From: Emticicia sp. 21SJ11W-3
GTDB lineage: Bacteria > Bacteroidota > Bacteroidia > Cytophagales > Spirosomataceae
Assembly: GCF_024138715.1 (NCBI RefSeq)
Contig: NZ_CP092074.1
Coordinates: 248,001-312,000 of the forward strand
Direction of reading: 5' to 3'
DNA: 64,000 bases
Part shown: positions 17,489-26,640 of the stretch, one piece after another
Layout of the letters: the number at the start of each line of letters is the position of its first letter
Numbering within the stretch: position 1 is the first letter of the stretch
Program-made: the position numbers and the translations under genes
Notes under the pieces: generated by a model
Seen by the model: the letters and a program-made list of their open reading frames with translations, nothing else
The model's database searches: none
What the model was told of the DNA's origin: nothing

Positions 17489-20400
17489 ATGCATTATAAA
17501 GAATATAAATCTGTTAACTACGCAGCCATCGCTGACGAAATTCTGGAGTTCTGGAAAAAGAATAAAGTATTTGAGCAATCGGTAGAGGTAAGAGAAGGCG
17601 CACCTGCTTTTACTTTCTATGAGGGGCCTCCGTCTGCTAACGGAACGCCGGGTATCCACCACGTAATGGCTCGTACTATTAAAGATATTTTCTGCCGGTA
17701 CAAAACCCTGAAAGGCTTTCAGGTAAAACGTAAAGGTGGTTGGGATACCCACGGCCTGCCGGTTGAACTGCAAGTGGAAAAAGAACTGGGTATTACCAAA
17801 GAAGACATTGGGATTAAGATATCGGTTGAAGAATATAACCGGAAATGCCGTGAAACGGTGATGCGCTTTACCGACCAATGGAATGACCTGACCGAAAAAA
17901 TGGGTTACTGGGTAGACCTTGACAACCCATACATTACCTATAAAAACGAATACATAGAGTCTATCTGGTATCTGATTAAGGAGTTCTACAAAAAAGGACT
18001 GCTCTATAAAGGGTATACCATTCAGCCATACTCGCCTGCTGCAGGAACGGGGCTTTCGTCTCATGAGTTAAACATGCCCGGCACTTACAAAGAAGTGAAA
18101 GACACTTCTCTTACGGCACAGTTTAAGGTGAAGAAATCAGACAAGTCTGACTTTTTGTTTGAAGCAGCCCAAGGCAATGAGGTGTACATATTGGCCTGGA
18201 CCACCACACCGTGGACACTCCCTGCCAACTCTGCACTTACTGTAGGTAAAAACATTGACTACGTATTGGTAAAAACGTTTAATCCGTACACCTACCTGCC
18301 GGTAAATGTGGTGTTGGCAAAAGTGTTGGTGAGTAAATATTTCTCTGAGAAAGGGCTGGACGGTGATTTTGACGGCTTTGCTGCGTCAGACAAAAAACTG
18401 ATTCCGTGGACAATCCTAACTGAATTTAAAGGCGCTACATTAGAAGGTATTGAGTATCATCAGTTATTGCCCTATGTTCAGCCTGATGCAGCTGCTTTCA
18501 GAGTTATTATAGGTGACTTTGTTACTACTGAAGACGGCACAGGGGTTGTACATACTTCACCAACCTTCGGTGCTGACGACTTCCGTGTTGCACAGCAAAA
18601 TGGTATTCCGCCGATAATGGTGAAAGACGAAAACGGCAAAGAGGTGCCTATTGTTGATAAGCGTGGCCGTTTTGTAAAAGAAATTTCTGACTTTGCCCTG
18701 GAGTATGTTAAAGAGGCATATCTGACAGACGACGAAAAAGAAACAGAACGCCAGAAACAGGGCCGAGACAAATATCTGTCGGTAGATGAGCGCATCGGTA
18801 TCAAACTGAAAACAGAGAATAAGGCTTTCAATGTTCAGAAGTTTGACCACCCTTACCCACACTGCTGGCGTACTGATAAACCGGTGCTATACTACCCGCT
18901 TGATAGCTGGTTTATTCGCACCACAGCCATGAAAGAAAGGCTGGTAGCCTTGAATAAGACCATTAACTGGCAGCCTGAAAGCACCGGAACGGGTCGTTTC
19001 GGCAACTGGCTTGAAAACGCCGTAGACTGGAACCTGTCTCGTAGCCGTTACTGGGGTACTCCGCTACCTATCTGGCGGTGCGAAGATGGTGAAGAGGTTT
19101 GTATTGGCTCATTGGAAGAACTGAAAAACGGTATTCTGCATGCCCTGAAAGATGAGGCACTATCTGCCGAACAAAAGCAGAAAAACGAGTATTTTCTTGC
19201 ATTGCTGGCCGATAACAAAGAAGACCTGCACCGCCCTTATGTAGATGAGGTGTATCTGGTATCTACCAGCGGTAAAGTAATGCAACGTGAAACCGACCTG
19301 ATTGACGTTTGGTTTGACTCTGGCGCTATGCCGTTTGCACAATGGCATTATCCGTTTGAGAACAAGGAGGTTTTTGATAATAATTACCCTGCTGATTTCA
19401 TTTCGGAGGGTGTTGACCAGACACGCGGTTGGTTCTTTACGCTACATGCCATATCTGGTATGTTGTACGACTCTATTGCCTTTAAAAACGTGGTGTCGAC
19501 AGGATTGGTGCTTGACAAAAACGGCAACAAGATGTCTAAACGCCTGGGTAATGCCGTCAATCCGTTTGAGACGCTATCTCAATATGGGGCCGACCCAACC
19601 CGCTGGTATATGATTACCAATGCCGAGCCCTGGGATAACCTGAAGTTTAATATTGACGGTATCACAGAAGTGCAACGTAAGTTTTTTGGTACACTTACCA
19701 ATACTTATAATTTCTTTGCACTGTATGCCAACCTTGATAATTATAAAATGACAGAGGCCGACCGTGTGCCTTATGAGCGTTTGCCTGAAATGGACCGTTG
19801 GATTCTGTCTAAATTATATACGCTTATTAAAGAAGTTGAAGAGCAATATGAAACCTACAACCCTACTAAAGCAGGGCGTTTGATACAGGATTTTGTATGT
19901 GACCAACTCTCTAACTGGTATGTGCGTTTGTGCCGCCGCCGTTTCTGGCAAGGCGAAATGACCGAGAACAAAAAGGCAGCCTATGAAACATTACAGCATT
20001 GTCTGGTTGCAGTTTCGCAGTTGATGTCGCCTATTGCGCCTTTCTATGGAGACTGGTTGTATAGAAACATGACTGATTGTATCCGTGAGGAAGCTAAAGC
20101 CAGCAAAACCCGTTTCTTGCATGAGTCTGTGCACTTTACTGAATGGCATAAATATGACGAAACGTTGGTAGATTCTGATTTGGAAGAGTCGATGGATTTA
20201 GCGCAGAGAATATCATCGCTGGTACACTCATTGCGTAAAATACATAAAATTAAGGTTCGCCAGCCACTGCAAAGAATTTTGATTCCGGTGCTTTCTGAAA
20301 GTACGCGTGAGAAGATTCGTCATGTAGAAGAGATCATCAAGTCGGAAGTAAACATTAAGGCTGTTGAATATCTGGATGACGATTCTGGTATCCTGAAAAA

Positions 20401-20926
20401 GAAAGTGAAGCCAAACTTTAAAGTACTGGGCCCTAAATACGGCAAGGACATGAAAGAGGTGGGCAACTTTATTACTGCCATAACTCCGGAACAACTGAAA
20501 GAACTGGAAAAAACCGGCGAACTGGCCACGCAGTCAGCACTGGCAGCGTTTACACATCTGAAACTGGAAGACGTTGAGATACTGACAGAAGACGTACCGG
20601 GCTGGTTAGTTGCCAGCGAAGGTGGGCTAACAGTTGCGCTGGATATGACCATTTCTGAAGAACTGCGTTATGAAGGTATCGCCCGCGATTTTGTAAACCG
20701 TATTCAGAACTACAGAAAAGATAATGGTTTTGAAGTAACCGATAAAATCAGGATATCGTTAGCCAACAATAATGAAACGCTGGTAGCGGCGGTTCAGGCC
20801 AATAAAGATTATATCTGCCAGGAAGTGCAGGCGCTTTCGCTGGATGTAACTGAGGCAATTGTACAAGCCGCTGAAATTGAAATGGACGAGTTCCTGTTGC
20901 TTGTTAACGTAGAAGTAGCAAAGTAA
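17489..20926 (+). CDS. ileS: Isoleucyl-tRNA synthetase, type 2, with inverted HIGH motif (GIHH)
   Basis: The 1145-residue class I synthetase charges tRNA-Ile. The ATP-site motif after EGPPSANGTP reads Gly55-Ile-His-His58, where most synthetases have His-x-Gly-His. The second motif is KMSKR at 681-685 (NGNKMSKRLGNAVNP). The editing domain (WTTTPWTLPANSALTVG, about 245-260) and the tRNA-binding C-terminus (WYVRLCRRRFW and beyond) are complete. Length and motif text fit type 2 (eukaryote-like) IleRS. The swap to GxHH is reported to make IleRS2 extremely resistant to mupirocin. The ATG at 17489 is chosen because the promoter box covers the alternative TTG. A strong terminator follows. Confidence 0.95.
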   Translation: MHYKEYKSVNYAAIADEILEFWKKNKVFEQSVEVREGAPAFTFYEGPPSANGTPGIHHVMARTIKDIFCRYKTLKGFQVKRKGGWDTHGLPVELQVEKELGITKEDIGIKISVEEYNRKCRETVMRFTDQWNDLTEKMGYWVDLDNPYITYKNEYIESIWYLIKEFYKKGLLYKGYTIQPYSPAAGTGLSSHELNMPGTYKEVKDTSLTAQFKVKKSDKSDFLFEAAQGNEVYILAWTTTPWTLPANSALTVGKNIDYVLVKTFNPYTYLPVNVVLAKVLVSKYFSEKGLDGDFDGFAASDKKLIPWTILTEFKGATLEGIEYHQLLPYVQPDAAAFRVIIGDFVTTEDGTGVVHTSPTFGADDFRVAQQNGIPPIMVKDENGKEVPIVDKRGRFVKEISDFALEYVKEAYLTDDEKETERQKQGRDKYLSVDERIGIKLKTENKAFNVQKFDHPYPHCWRTDKPVLYYPLDSWFIRTTAMKERLVALNKTINWQPESTGTGRFGNWLENAVDWNLSRSRYWGTPLPIWRCEDGEEVCIGSLEELKNGILHALKDEALSAEQKQKNEYFLALLADNKEDLHRPYVDEVYLVSTSGKVMQRETDLIDVWFDSGAMPFAQWHYPFENKEVFDNNYPADFISEGVDQTRGWFFTLHAISGMLYDSIAFKNVVSTGLVLDKNGNKMSKRLGNAVNPFETLSQYGADPTRWYMITNAEPWDNLKFNIDGITEVQRKFFGTLTNTYNFFALYANLDNYKMTEADRVPYERLPEMDRWILSKLYTLIKEVEEQYETYNPTKAGRLIQDFVCDQLSNWYVRLCRRRFWQGEMTENKKAAYETLQHCLVAVSQLMSPIAPFYGDWLYRNMTDCIREEAKASKTRFLHESVHFTEWHKYDETLVDSDLEESMDLAQRISSLVHSLRKIHKIKVRQPLQRILIPVLSESTREKIRHVEEIIKSEVNIKAVEYLDDDSGILKKKVKPNFKVLGPKYGKDMKEVGNFITAITPEQLKELEKTGELATQSALAAFTHLKLEDVEILTEDVPGWLVASEGGLTVALDMTISEELRYEGIARDFVNRIQNYRKDNGFEVTDKIRISLANNNETLVAAVQANKDYICQEVQALSLDVTEAIVQAAEIEMDEFLLLVNVEVAK

Positions 20927-20947
20927 ATACTGATTAAACAGATACAG

Positions 20948-20976
20948 AAAAGGTGGAGCGCGCTCCACCTTTTTTT
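20948..20976. terminator. Bidirectional terminator between ileS and the convergent aminotransferase gene
   Basis: A perfect palindrome with core GGTGGAGCG-CGCTCCACC, extended by AAAA on the left and TTTT on the right (26 bases, 20948-20973), runs into further T. It can end both ileS and the convergent gene, whose stop codon lies in the T-run. Confidence 0.85.
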
Positions 20977-22261
20977 ATGTTTTAGCAATGTGCTTTATGC
21001 CATCCAGCAGCCGGTCTAAGTCGTTAAGAGTAGTGTACACATGAGGTGTTACCCGTACGCCATCCAACTTTTCCCATTTAACGGGCGAGGTATGTATTTT
21101 GAATTTCCCGAGCAATTCGCCTTCAATTTTGCCGGCTTCCAGGCCTTCTATGCCAAAATGCGCCAATGCACCCGAGTATTCGGCTTTTAAAGGCGTATTC
21201 AGCTTAAACTTTGTAATACCTGAAGCCTCTTTGGCCCAGTAGTTTTTCAGATACCGCAAGCGGGCTTCTTTACGGGCATTGCCAATAGCCAGCTGGAAAT
21301 TAAGCGCCTGCCCAATGGCCTGCTCTATCATAAAAGGTCTGGTACCCAGATTTTCAAACTTACGGATATTGTCAGACGTGGGCTTATCATTAGGTATCAA
21401 CGGAAACACCTTGCTGATTTTCTCTTTCTTTATCCATAACATACCAGAGCCTATGGGTGCCGATAGCCATTTATGCAGGCTGGTGCCGTAATAATCACCT
21501 CCTAAATCAGGTATTTTATATTCCAGATGCGCAAAAGAATGAGCGCCGTCTATCAGTACTTCAATGCCTCTTTTATGGGCCTCGTCAGCTATTCTTCTTG
21601 CCGGTAGAATTTGTCCGTTCCAGTTTACAATGTGGGTAATATGCACCACTTTAGTTCGGGGTGTCATTTTCTCCACAAATTTCTTCACAATCAGGTCGTT
21701 GTCTTCAAGCGGCAGGTCTATATCTACATAGTTGATTTTCAGTCCGTCGCGCATTTCTCGCATCCGCCAGGCATGCAGCATATTCGGGTAATCGTAGCGG
21801 GTCATTACCACCTCATCACCTTTTTGTAACGGTAAGCCCAGAATCACGGTGTCCAGTGCTTCGGTTGCATTGCGGTTGATAGCAATTTCTTCCGGCGATA
21901 CCCCCGCATATTTTGCCAGATTCTCTCTCAGGGGTTCTCTTCCCTGGTCTAGTATGCGCCACATAAAATAACTGGGCGCTTCGTTGGCAAATTTTCCATA
22001 ACGTTCTACGGCATTTTGTACCACCAGGGGTGCAGGGCTTACGCCACCGTTATTCAGGTTAATAATCTGAGGAGACACCGTATAAGCCTGTTGAATCTGA
22101 TACCAGTAGTCTTCGTCAGATGCCAGTTCCAACGCTGATTTATTGGTTTTTAATGAGCCGATGGTTACGAGCTCGTCGGCTGAAAGTGCCTTTAATGAGG
22201 GTAAGAGCGATGCTCCGGTGAGCGCAGATACACTGCGGATGAAGTGCCGGCGTGAGTTCAT
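20975..22261 (-). CDS. Tat-exported class V aminotransferase-fold PLP enzyme
   Basis: The 428-residue protein starts with a twin-arginine signal (NSRRHFIRSVSALTGASLLP). A class V fold-type I PLP domain follows, of the isopenicillin N epimerase/cysteine desulfurase-like type. NRNATEALDTVILGLPL is the phosphate-binding stretch, IEVLIDGAHSFAHL holds the cofactor-ring Asp, and YYGTSLHKWLSAPIGSGML holds the Schiff-base Lys. Tat export would let it leave the cell folded with its cofactor. The substrate is unknown. The gene stands alone, converging on ileS. I am confident of the fold and the signal, not of the reaction. Confidence 0.85.
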   Translation of the reverse strand: MNSRRHFIRSVSALTGASLLPSLKALSADELVTIGSLKTNKSALELASDEDYWYQIQQAYTVSPQIINLNNGGVSPAPLVVQNAVERYGKFANEAPSYFMWRILDQGREPLRENLAKYAGVSPEEIAINRNATEALDTVILGLPLQKGDEVVMTRYDYPNMLHAWRMREMRDGLKINYVDIDLPLEDNDLIVKKFVEKMTPRTKVVHITHIVNWNGQILPARRIADEAHKRGIEVLIDGAHSFAHLEYKIPDLGGDYYGTSLHKWLSAPIGSGMLWIKKEKISKVFPLIPNDKPTSDNIRKFENLGTRPFMIEQAIGQALNFQLAIGNARKEARLRYLKNYWAKEASGITKFKLNTPLKAEYSGALAHFGIEGLEAGKIEGELLGKFKIHTSPVKWEKLDGVRVTPHVYTTLNDLDRLLDGIKHIAKT

Positions 22262-22516
22262 TGATTCAGTAGTTTAGGAATTGAGTGTTTGCGAATATAA
22301 GTAAAAGCAAAACAGATACAAATGGAAGAATTATATTTATTGCTGATTAGACCGGATGTCATTAAAATACATTACAAAATCCAAAAAAAACACAAAATGC
22401 CAATGTATATACATGTATGCACTTTAGCTGAAGTGGCTTAAAGCACCTCCGGAGTAAACACTCAATAAACCAAAACACTGAAAGAACAAAGAAACGGGTA
22501 GGCCGATTGATAAATT
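22262..22516. other. Intergenic stretch upstream of the exported PLP enzyme
   Basis: There is no coding frame of note. A 12-base palindrome ATGTATATACAT (22403-22414) is followed by CATGTATG and may be an operator or chance in AT-rich DNA. No clear promoter box was identified. Confidence 0.4.
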
Positions 22517-22552
22517 AAAAGCCGACTCAAAATCTGATTTGAGCCGGCTTTT
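22517..22552 (-). terminator. Terminator after the superoxide dismutase gene
   Basis: Fifteen-base arms AAAAGCCGACTCAAA and TTTGAGCCGGCTTTT pair with one mismatch, which becomes a G-U pair in minus-strand RNA. The loop is 6 bases. It lies 25 bases beyond the sod stop codon and ends in TTTT. Confidence 0.75.
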
Positions 22553-22577
22553 ATATATCAATAGAACGAGAATAATT

Positions 22578-23183
22578 TTATTTACCTGAATACAATTTCG
22601 CTACTGCATCCCAGCTCACTACATTCCAGAATGTATCTACGTAGTCAGGGCGTTTGTTCTGGAATTTCAGATAATAGGCGTGTTCCCAAACATCAAGACC
22701 CAGAATCGGTGTGCCTTTTTTATCTGCCACGTCCATCAAAGGATTATCTTGATTAGGAGTAGACGTAATAAATAACTTCCCATCGGCATCGGCTGCTAAC
22801 CATGCCCAACCCGAACCGAAACGTCCAAGAGCCGCTTTTTTAAACTCATCTTTGAAAGTATCAAAAGAGCCAAAAGCCTCATCAATTGCTTTGCCAAGGT
22901 CGCCGGTAGGGGCACCACCGCCATTAGGAGACAAAATGTTCCAGAATAAATCATGGTTGAAATGGCCACCACCGTTGTTTCTTACAGGCGCAGGGTATTT
23001 GCTGATATTTGTCAACAATTCTTTCAAACTTAAACCTTCTAATTCAGTACCGGCAATGGCATTGTTGAGATTAGTTACATAGGTTTGGTGATGACGGTCA
23101 TGGTGGATTTCCATTGTTGCCTTATCAAAATGAGGCTCCAGTGCGTCACTTGCATAAGGGAGCGGATCGAGTGTGTATGCCAT
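22578..23183 (-). CDS. sodA: Superoxide dismutase, Mn/Fe family
   Basis: The 201-residue enzyme converts superoxide to hydrogen peroxide and oxygen. Metal ligands are His27 (EIHHDRHH), His77 ([11 protein letters not shown]), Asp164 and His168 ([10 protein letters not shown]). Gly at residue 73, next to the ligand loop, and the Gln in [10 protein letters not shown] are the pattern of manganese-type enzymes, though cambialistic forms share it. No signal peptide is present, so it acts in the cytoplasm. It lies downstream of tadA on the same strand, with 88 bases between. Metal preference is the main uncertainty. Confidence 0.93.
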   Translation of the reverse strand: MAYTLDPLPYASDALEPHFDKATMEIHHDRHHQTYVTNLNNAIAGTELEGLSLKELLTNISKYPAPVRNNGGGHFNHDLFWNILSPNGGGAPTGDLGKAIDEAFGSFDTFKDEFKKAALGRFGSGWAWLAADADGKLFITSTPNQDNPLMDVADKKGTPILGLDVWEHAYYLKFQNKRPDYVDTFWNVVSWDAVAKLYSGK

Positions 23184-23271
23184 ATCTTAAAGAAAGTTTT
23201 AATTGTGATTATCAAATAACTTAGTGTTGAATGTAACGCCGTAGCTATTAGTTTAACGCGAAGCGCTAAAA

Positions 23272-23730
23272 TTATGTTCGCAAATTTCTGAAAAAATTCT
23301 TCATTAGTGTTTCGCAATCCTTTTCCAGAATGCCTTTTACGAGCGTAGTTTTAGGATGAAGAATATTGGGAGAAACCCTGGAAAAACCACGTTTCGGGTC
23401 AGATGCCCCATATACAATCCGGTCAATCTGCGACCACCCCAAAGCCCCGGCGCACATCACACAAGGTTCAAGCGTTACGTATAAGGTGCAGTCTTTCAGG
23501 TATTTGGCACCCAGAAATTGTGCGGCTGCCGTAATGGCAATGATTTCGGCATGCGCCGTTACATCGTTCAGTTGTTCGGTCTGGTTGGTACCTTTGCCTA
23601 TAATTTTGCTGCCACCTGCTACTACAATTGCACCCACCGGAATTTCCCCGGCATCACCTGCCTGAATGGCTAAATCTAATGCTTTGGCCATGAAGTATTC
23701 GTGCGAGTATAGCGGATAAGAGAGACCCAC
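23272..23730 (-). CDS. tadA: tRNA-specific adenosine deaminase TadA-like
   Basis: The 152-residue zinc deaminase has HAE (His60, Glu62) and PCVMC (Cys90, Cys93), the catalytic set of the CMP/dCMP deaminase fold. LYSHEYFMAKALDLAIQAGD and GEIPVGAIVV near the start match TadA, which converts A34 to inosine in the anticodon of tRNA-Arg. RIVYGASDPKRGFSR after the Cys pair also fits. The start is GTG at 23730; an in-frame stop lies five codons upstream. Guanine deaminase is a less likely alternative. Confidence 0.88.
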   Translation of the reverse strand: MGLSYPLYSHEYFMAKALDLAIQAGDAGEIPVGAIVVAGGSKIIGKGTNQTEQLNDVTAHAEIIAITAAAQFLGAKYLKDCTLYVTLEPCVMCAGALGWSQIDRIVYGASDPKRGFSRVSPNILHPKTTLVKGILEKDCETLMKNFFRNLRT

Positions 23731-23752
23731 AATAGTAGAATGTTATAATAAT

Positions 23753-23773
23753 GGCTTCCTGAAACAGGAAGCC
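23753..23773 (-). terminator. Hairpin between nadA and tadA
   Basis: GGCTTCCTG and CAGGAAGCC form a perfect 9-bp stem with a 3-base loop, 22 bases beyond the nadA stop. The T-tract after it on the minus strand is weak (ATTATTATA), so it may reduce rather than stop readthrough to tadA. Confidence 0.55.
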
Positions 23774-23794
23774 CGGGTAAAATCAAAATTAAAT

Positions 23795-24760
23795 TTACAA
23801 CCCAAACTTCGCCGAAAGCTCCAGCATCCTTTCAATAGGTTTGCGGGCCTCTGCAATAATTTCAGGTGATAAGGTTATTTCAGGTGCTTCGTCTCTTAAA
23901 CACAAATAGAGTTTCTCAAGGGTGTTAAGCTTCATGTGCGGACAATCAGAACAAGCCAGGCAGGCATGGCCATTCTTAGAGGTGGGCGCTACAATGAACT
24001 TCTTATCTGGCACGGCTTTGCGCATCTGATGCAGAATGCCCGACTCAGTAGCCACAATAAATTCTTTCTCAGGGTTGTTAATTACGTATTTTAATAATCC
24101 GGTAGTAGACCCAATATAGTCGGCCAGTTGCAAAACAGATTCTTCGCTTTCGGGGTGCGCCACAACCAGCGCGGCAGGGTGTTTGGCTTTCAAATCCTGA
24201 ATCATTTTGCCAGAGAAGGTCTCATGCACCATACAGGCGCCGTTCCACAAAACCATGTTCCGGCCTGTAACTCTGTTAATGTATCCACCCAGATTTTTAT
24301 CAGGTGCAAAAATTATCTTCTGGTCTTTCGGAAAACTCTCCACAATCTTCACCGCATTGCTGCTGGTGCAAACCACGTCTGTCAGGGTTTTCAAAGCTGC
24401 TGAGCAGTTTACGTAAGATATCACCAGGTGGTCCGGGTGCTGCGCTTTAAATGCCGCAAATTCATCAGCCGGGGCTGATTCTTCCAGCGAACAACCAGCG
24501 TTCATATCCGGAAGCACCACTTTCTTTTGCGGCGACAATATCTTTGCTGTTTCTGCCATGAAGCGCACACCGGCAAAAACAATCATGTCGGCATCTGTTT
24601 TAGCTGCCTGCTGAGAAAGCCCCAGGCTGTCGCCTATGTAATCGGCAATGTCCTGAATTTCAGCTACCTGATAATAATGTACCAGAATAACGGCATTCTT
24701 TTCTTTCTTCAGTCGTGCTATTTCAGCAACATAATCAATATTTTCCTTTACCATCTTCAT
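23795..24760 (-). CDS. nadA: Quinolinate synthase
   Basis: The 321-residue enzyme condenses iminoaspartate with dihydroxyacetone phosphate to quinolinate in NAD synthesis. It carries an oxygen-sensitive 4Fe-4S cluster held by Cys90 ([10 protein letters not shown]), Cys176 ([10 protein letters not shown]) and a Cys in [12 protein letters not shown] (267/270/273). [20 protein letters not shown] at the start and [16 protein letters not shown] are family hallmarks. I chose ATG 24760 over an upstream in-frame TTG at 24781; ATG 24754 is also possible. No nadB or nadC is nearby. A divergent -7 box at 24813-24820 probably drives it. Confidence 0.95.
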   Translation of the reverse strand: MKMVKENIDYVAEIARLKKEKNAVILVHYYQVAEIQDIADYIGDSLGLSQQAAKTDADMIVFAGVRFMAETAKILSPQKKVVLPDMNAGCSLEESAPADEFAAFKAQHPDHLVISYVNCSAALKTLTDVVCTSSNAVKIVESFPKDQKIIFAPDKNLGGYINRVTGRNMVLWNGACMVHETFSGKMIQDLKAKHPAALVVAHPESEESVLQLADYIGSTTGLLKYVINNPEKEFIVATESGILHQMRKAVPDKKFIVAPTSKNGHACLACSDCPHMKLNTLEKLYLCLRDEAPEITLSPEIIAEARKPIERMLELSAKFGL

Positions 24761-24812
24761 TCTATTTGTAAAAACTGTCAATAAAACGCAAAACCTTTAC
24801 TGGTTTTAGCTG

Positions 24813-24832
24813 CAAAGATATTGCTACTTTTG
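24813..24832. promoter_or_regulatory. Back-to-back -7 boxes between nadA and yifB
   Basis: On the minus strand TATCTTTG (24820-24813, then CAGC) points to nadA. On the plus strand TACTTTTG (24825-24832) points to yifB. Both match TAnnTTTG perfectly and are only 4 bases apart, so the two transcripts would start away from each other. For the nadA box a CAA (minus TTG) at 24844-24846 is the candidate -33, spaced 23. Confidence 0.5.
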
Positions 24833-25001
24833 TATCTTTAATGCAATAACAATTTTTACTTACGCAAAATCTCATTCATACTGAAATAGTTTCCCGGGTC
24901 AGCCAAAACAATAGCCCTTACAAGCCGAAGTTTGCCTGATTGAAAGCAGGATTTGTTTAGTATTAAAATGATGGTTTAATTTGACAGAAAAAAACGATTA
25001 T

Positions 25002-26543
25002 ATGTTATCAAAAACCTTTGGGGCTGCTGTATATGGAGTAAATGCCACCTTGATAACAGTTGAAGTAAGTGTAGTACAAGGCATCGGGATGTCTATAGTA
25101 GGGCTGCCCGATGGTGCTGTGAAAGAAAGTCAACAACGTATTGATGCTGCGCTAAAAAACTGCAATTATCAGATTTCCAGACAAAAAACGGTTATTAATC
25201 TGGCTCCGGCCGATATCCGGAAGGAAGGGTCGGCTTATGATTTGCCGATGGCTGTGGGTATCCTGACAGCGGGTGAGTTAATCAGCCCGGCTAAAAATCT
25301 GGTAGAATATGTGATTCTGGGCGAACTGGCCCTCGATGGTACCCTTCGGCCCATTAAAGGCGTGCTGCCGATTGCTATAGAAGCGCGGAGGTCAAAGCTG
25401 AAAGGTTTTATTCTGCCTGCTGAAAATGCCATGGAGGCTTCTATCGTTAATAATCTGGATGTTATTGGGGTAAAGACCTTAACAGAAGCCATTGATTTTA
25501 TAATCGGTGAGAAAGAAATAGAGCCGCTGGTAACCGATACACGTGATATTTTCTATAACTCGATTAACGAATATGAAGCAGATTTCTCTCATGTGCAGGG
25601 GCAGGAGAATATCAAACGAGCCATGGAAATTGCCGCGGCCGGTGGGCATAATGTAATTATGATAGGCCCGCCGGGGGCAGGTAAAACCATGCTTGCCAAA
25701 CGTATTCCGTCTATCTTACCTCCGCTGACACTCCATGAAGCGCTTGAGACAACCAAAATCCATTCGGTAGCCGGAAAACTGGGCTTAAAGGCCTCATTAA
25801 TTGCCCGTAGGCCGTTCCGCGCACCACATCATACCATTTCAGATGCGGCTCTGGTAGGAGGGGGCGGGTTTCCGCAACCCGGTGAAATTTCGCTGGCACA
25901 TAACGGGGTTTTGTTTCTGGATGAATTGCCCGAGTTTAAACGCACCGTACTGGAAGTAATGCGCCAGCCACTGGAAGAACGGAAGGTGGTGATATCAAGA
26001 ACAAGACAGGCGGTTGAGTTTCCGGCCAATTTTATGCTCATAGCCAGCATGAACCCATGCCCCTGCGGATTTTATAATCATCCGGAAAAAGAATGTACCT
26101 GCCCACCCGGAACCGTTGGCAAATATCTGAACCGGATTTCAGGGCCCTTGCTCGACAGAATTGATTTGCACGTAGAGGTAACACCGGTGAGTTTCGACCA
26201 GATATCATCTACCCGCAAGAATGAATCATCGGCTGTTATCAGAGAAAGGGTAATAAAAGCAAGGGAGATACAGACAAATAGATTTGAAAAATATCCGGAT
26301 ATTCATTCTAATGCCATGATGCCGCCCGAAATGGTGAAAGAAATATGTGAAATAGGCGATGCCGGAAAAGCGCTTCTGAAAAAAGCTATGGAACGGCTGG
26401 GTTTATCGGCCAGAGCTTACGACAGGATTCTGAAAGTATCGCGCACGATTGCCGATCTGGCAGAGTCGGAAGAAATAAGGATTGAGCATCTGGCAGAAGC
26501 CATTCAGTTCAGAAGTCTGGACAGAGAAAGCTGGGCGGGCTGA
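25002..26543 (+). CDS. yifB: YifB/ComM-family Mg-chelatase-like AAA+ ATPase
   Basis: The 513-residue protein starts with the ChlI/Lon-like S5 fold (LSKTFGAAVYGVNATLITVE). The AAA+ core has Walker A GPPGAGKT at 222-229, Walker B GVLFLDELPEF, and the cysteine-rich insert MNPCPCGFYNHPEKECTCPP before the sensor region. The C-terminal helical domain ends in ESWAG. Related ComM is a hexameric helicase that drives branch migration in natural transformation. Here it is a single gene in a non-competence context. The ATG at 25002 gives the usual start; a TTG at 24981 is less likely. Confidence 0.92.
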   Translation: MLSKTFGAAVYGVNATLITVEVSVVQGIGMSIVGLPDGAVKESQQRIDAALKNCNYQISRQKTVINLAPADIRKEGSAYDLPMAVGILTAGELISPAKNLVEYVILGELALDGTLRPIKGVLPIAIEARRSKLKGFILPAENAMEASIVNNLDVIGVKTLTEAIDFIIGEKEIEPLVTDTRDIFYNSINEYEADFSHVQGQENIKRAMEIAAAGGHNVIMIGPPGAGKTMLAKRIPSILPPLTLHEALETTKIHSVAGKLGLKASLIARRPFRAPHHTISDAALVGGGGFPQPGEISLAHNGVLFLDELPEFKRTVLEVMRQPLEERKVVISRTRQAVEFPANFMLIASMNPCPCGFYNHPEKECTCPPGTVGKYLNRISGPLLDRIDLHVEVTPVSFDQISSTRKNESSAVIRERVIKAREIQTNRFEKYPDIHSNAMMPPEMVKEICEIGDAGKALLKKAMERLGLSARAYDRILKVSRTIADLAESEEIRIEHLAEAIQFRSLDRESWAG

Positions 26544-26560
26544 TAATTGAAAGTAGCTTA

Positions 26561-26615
26561 AAAAAGAGAAGGCTGTTCTTGATTTTGATTGCTCAAAACT
26601 CAATGACAGCCTTCT
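26561..26615 (-). terminator. Terminator after the Gfo/Idh/MocA gene
   Basis: AGAAGGCTGT (26567-26576) and ACAGCCTTCT (26606-26615) are exact complements, with further pairing inside the loop. On the minus strand the stem runs into a T-rich tract (complement of 26561-26565). It lies between two convergent genes and fits the minus-strand gene best. Confidence 0.65.
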
Positions 26616-26640
26616 TGATTATCTCTGAAAATCAAATTTA

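Noticed and set aside
17483-18064. Open frame of 193 codons on the minus strand
   Set aside because: It is antisense to the start of ileS, whose protein is well conserved here; the antisense product shows no known family text.
22403-22414. 12-base palindrome ATGTATATACAT as a regulator site
   Set aside because: A single AT-rich palindrome with no second copy or clear promoter next to it is not enough evidence.
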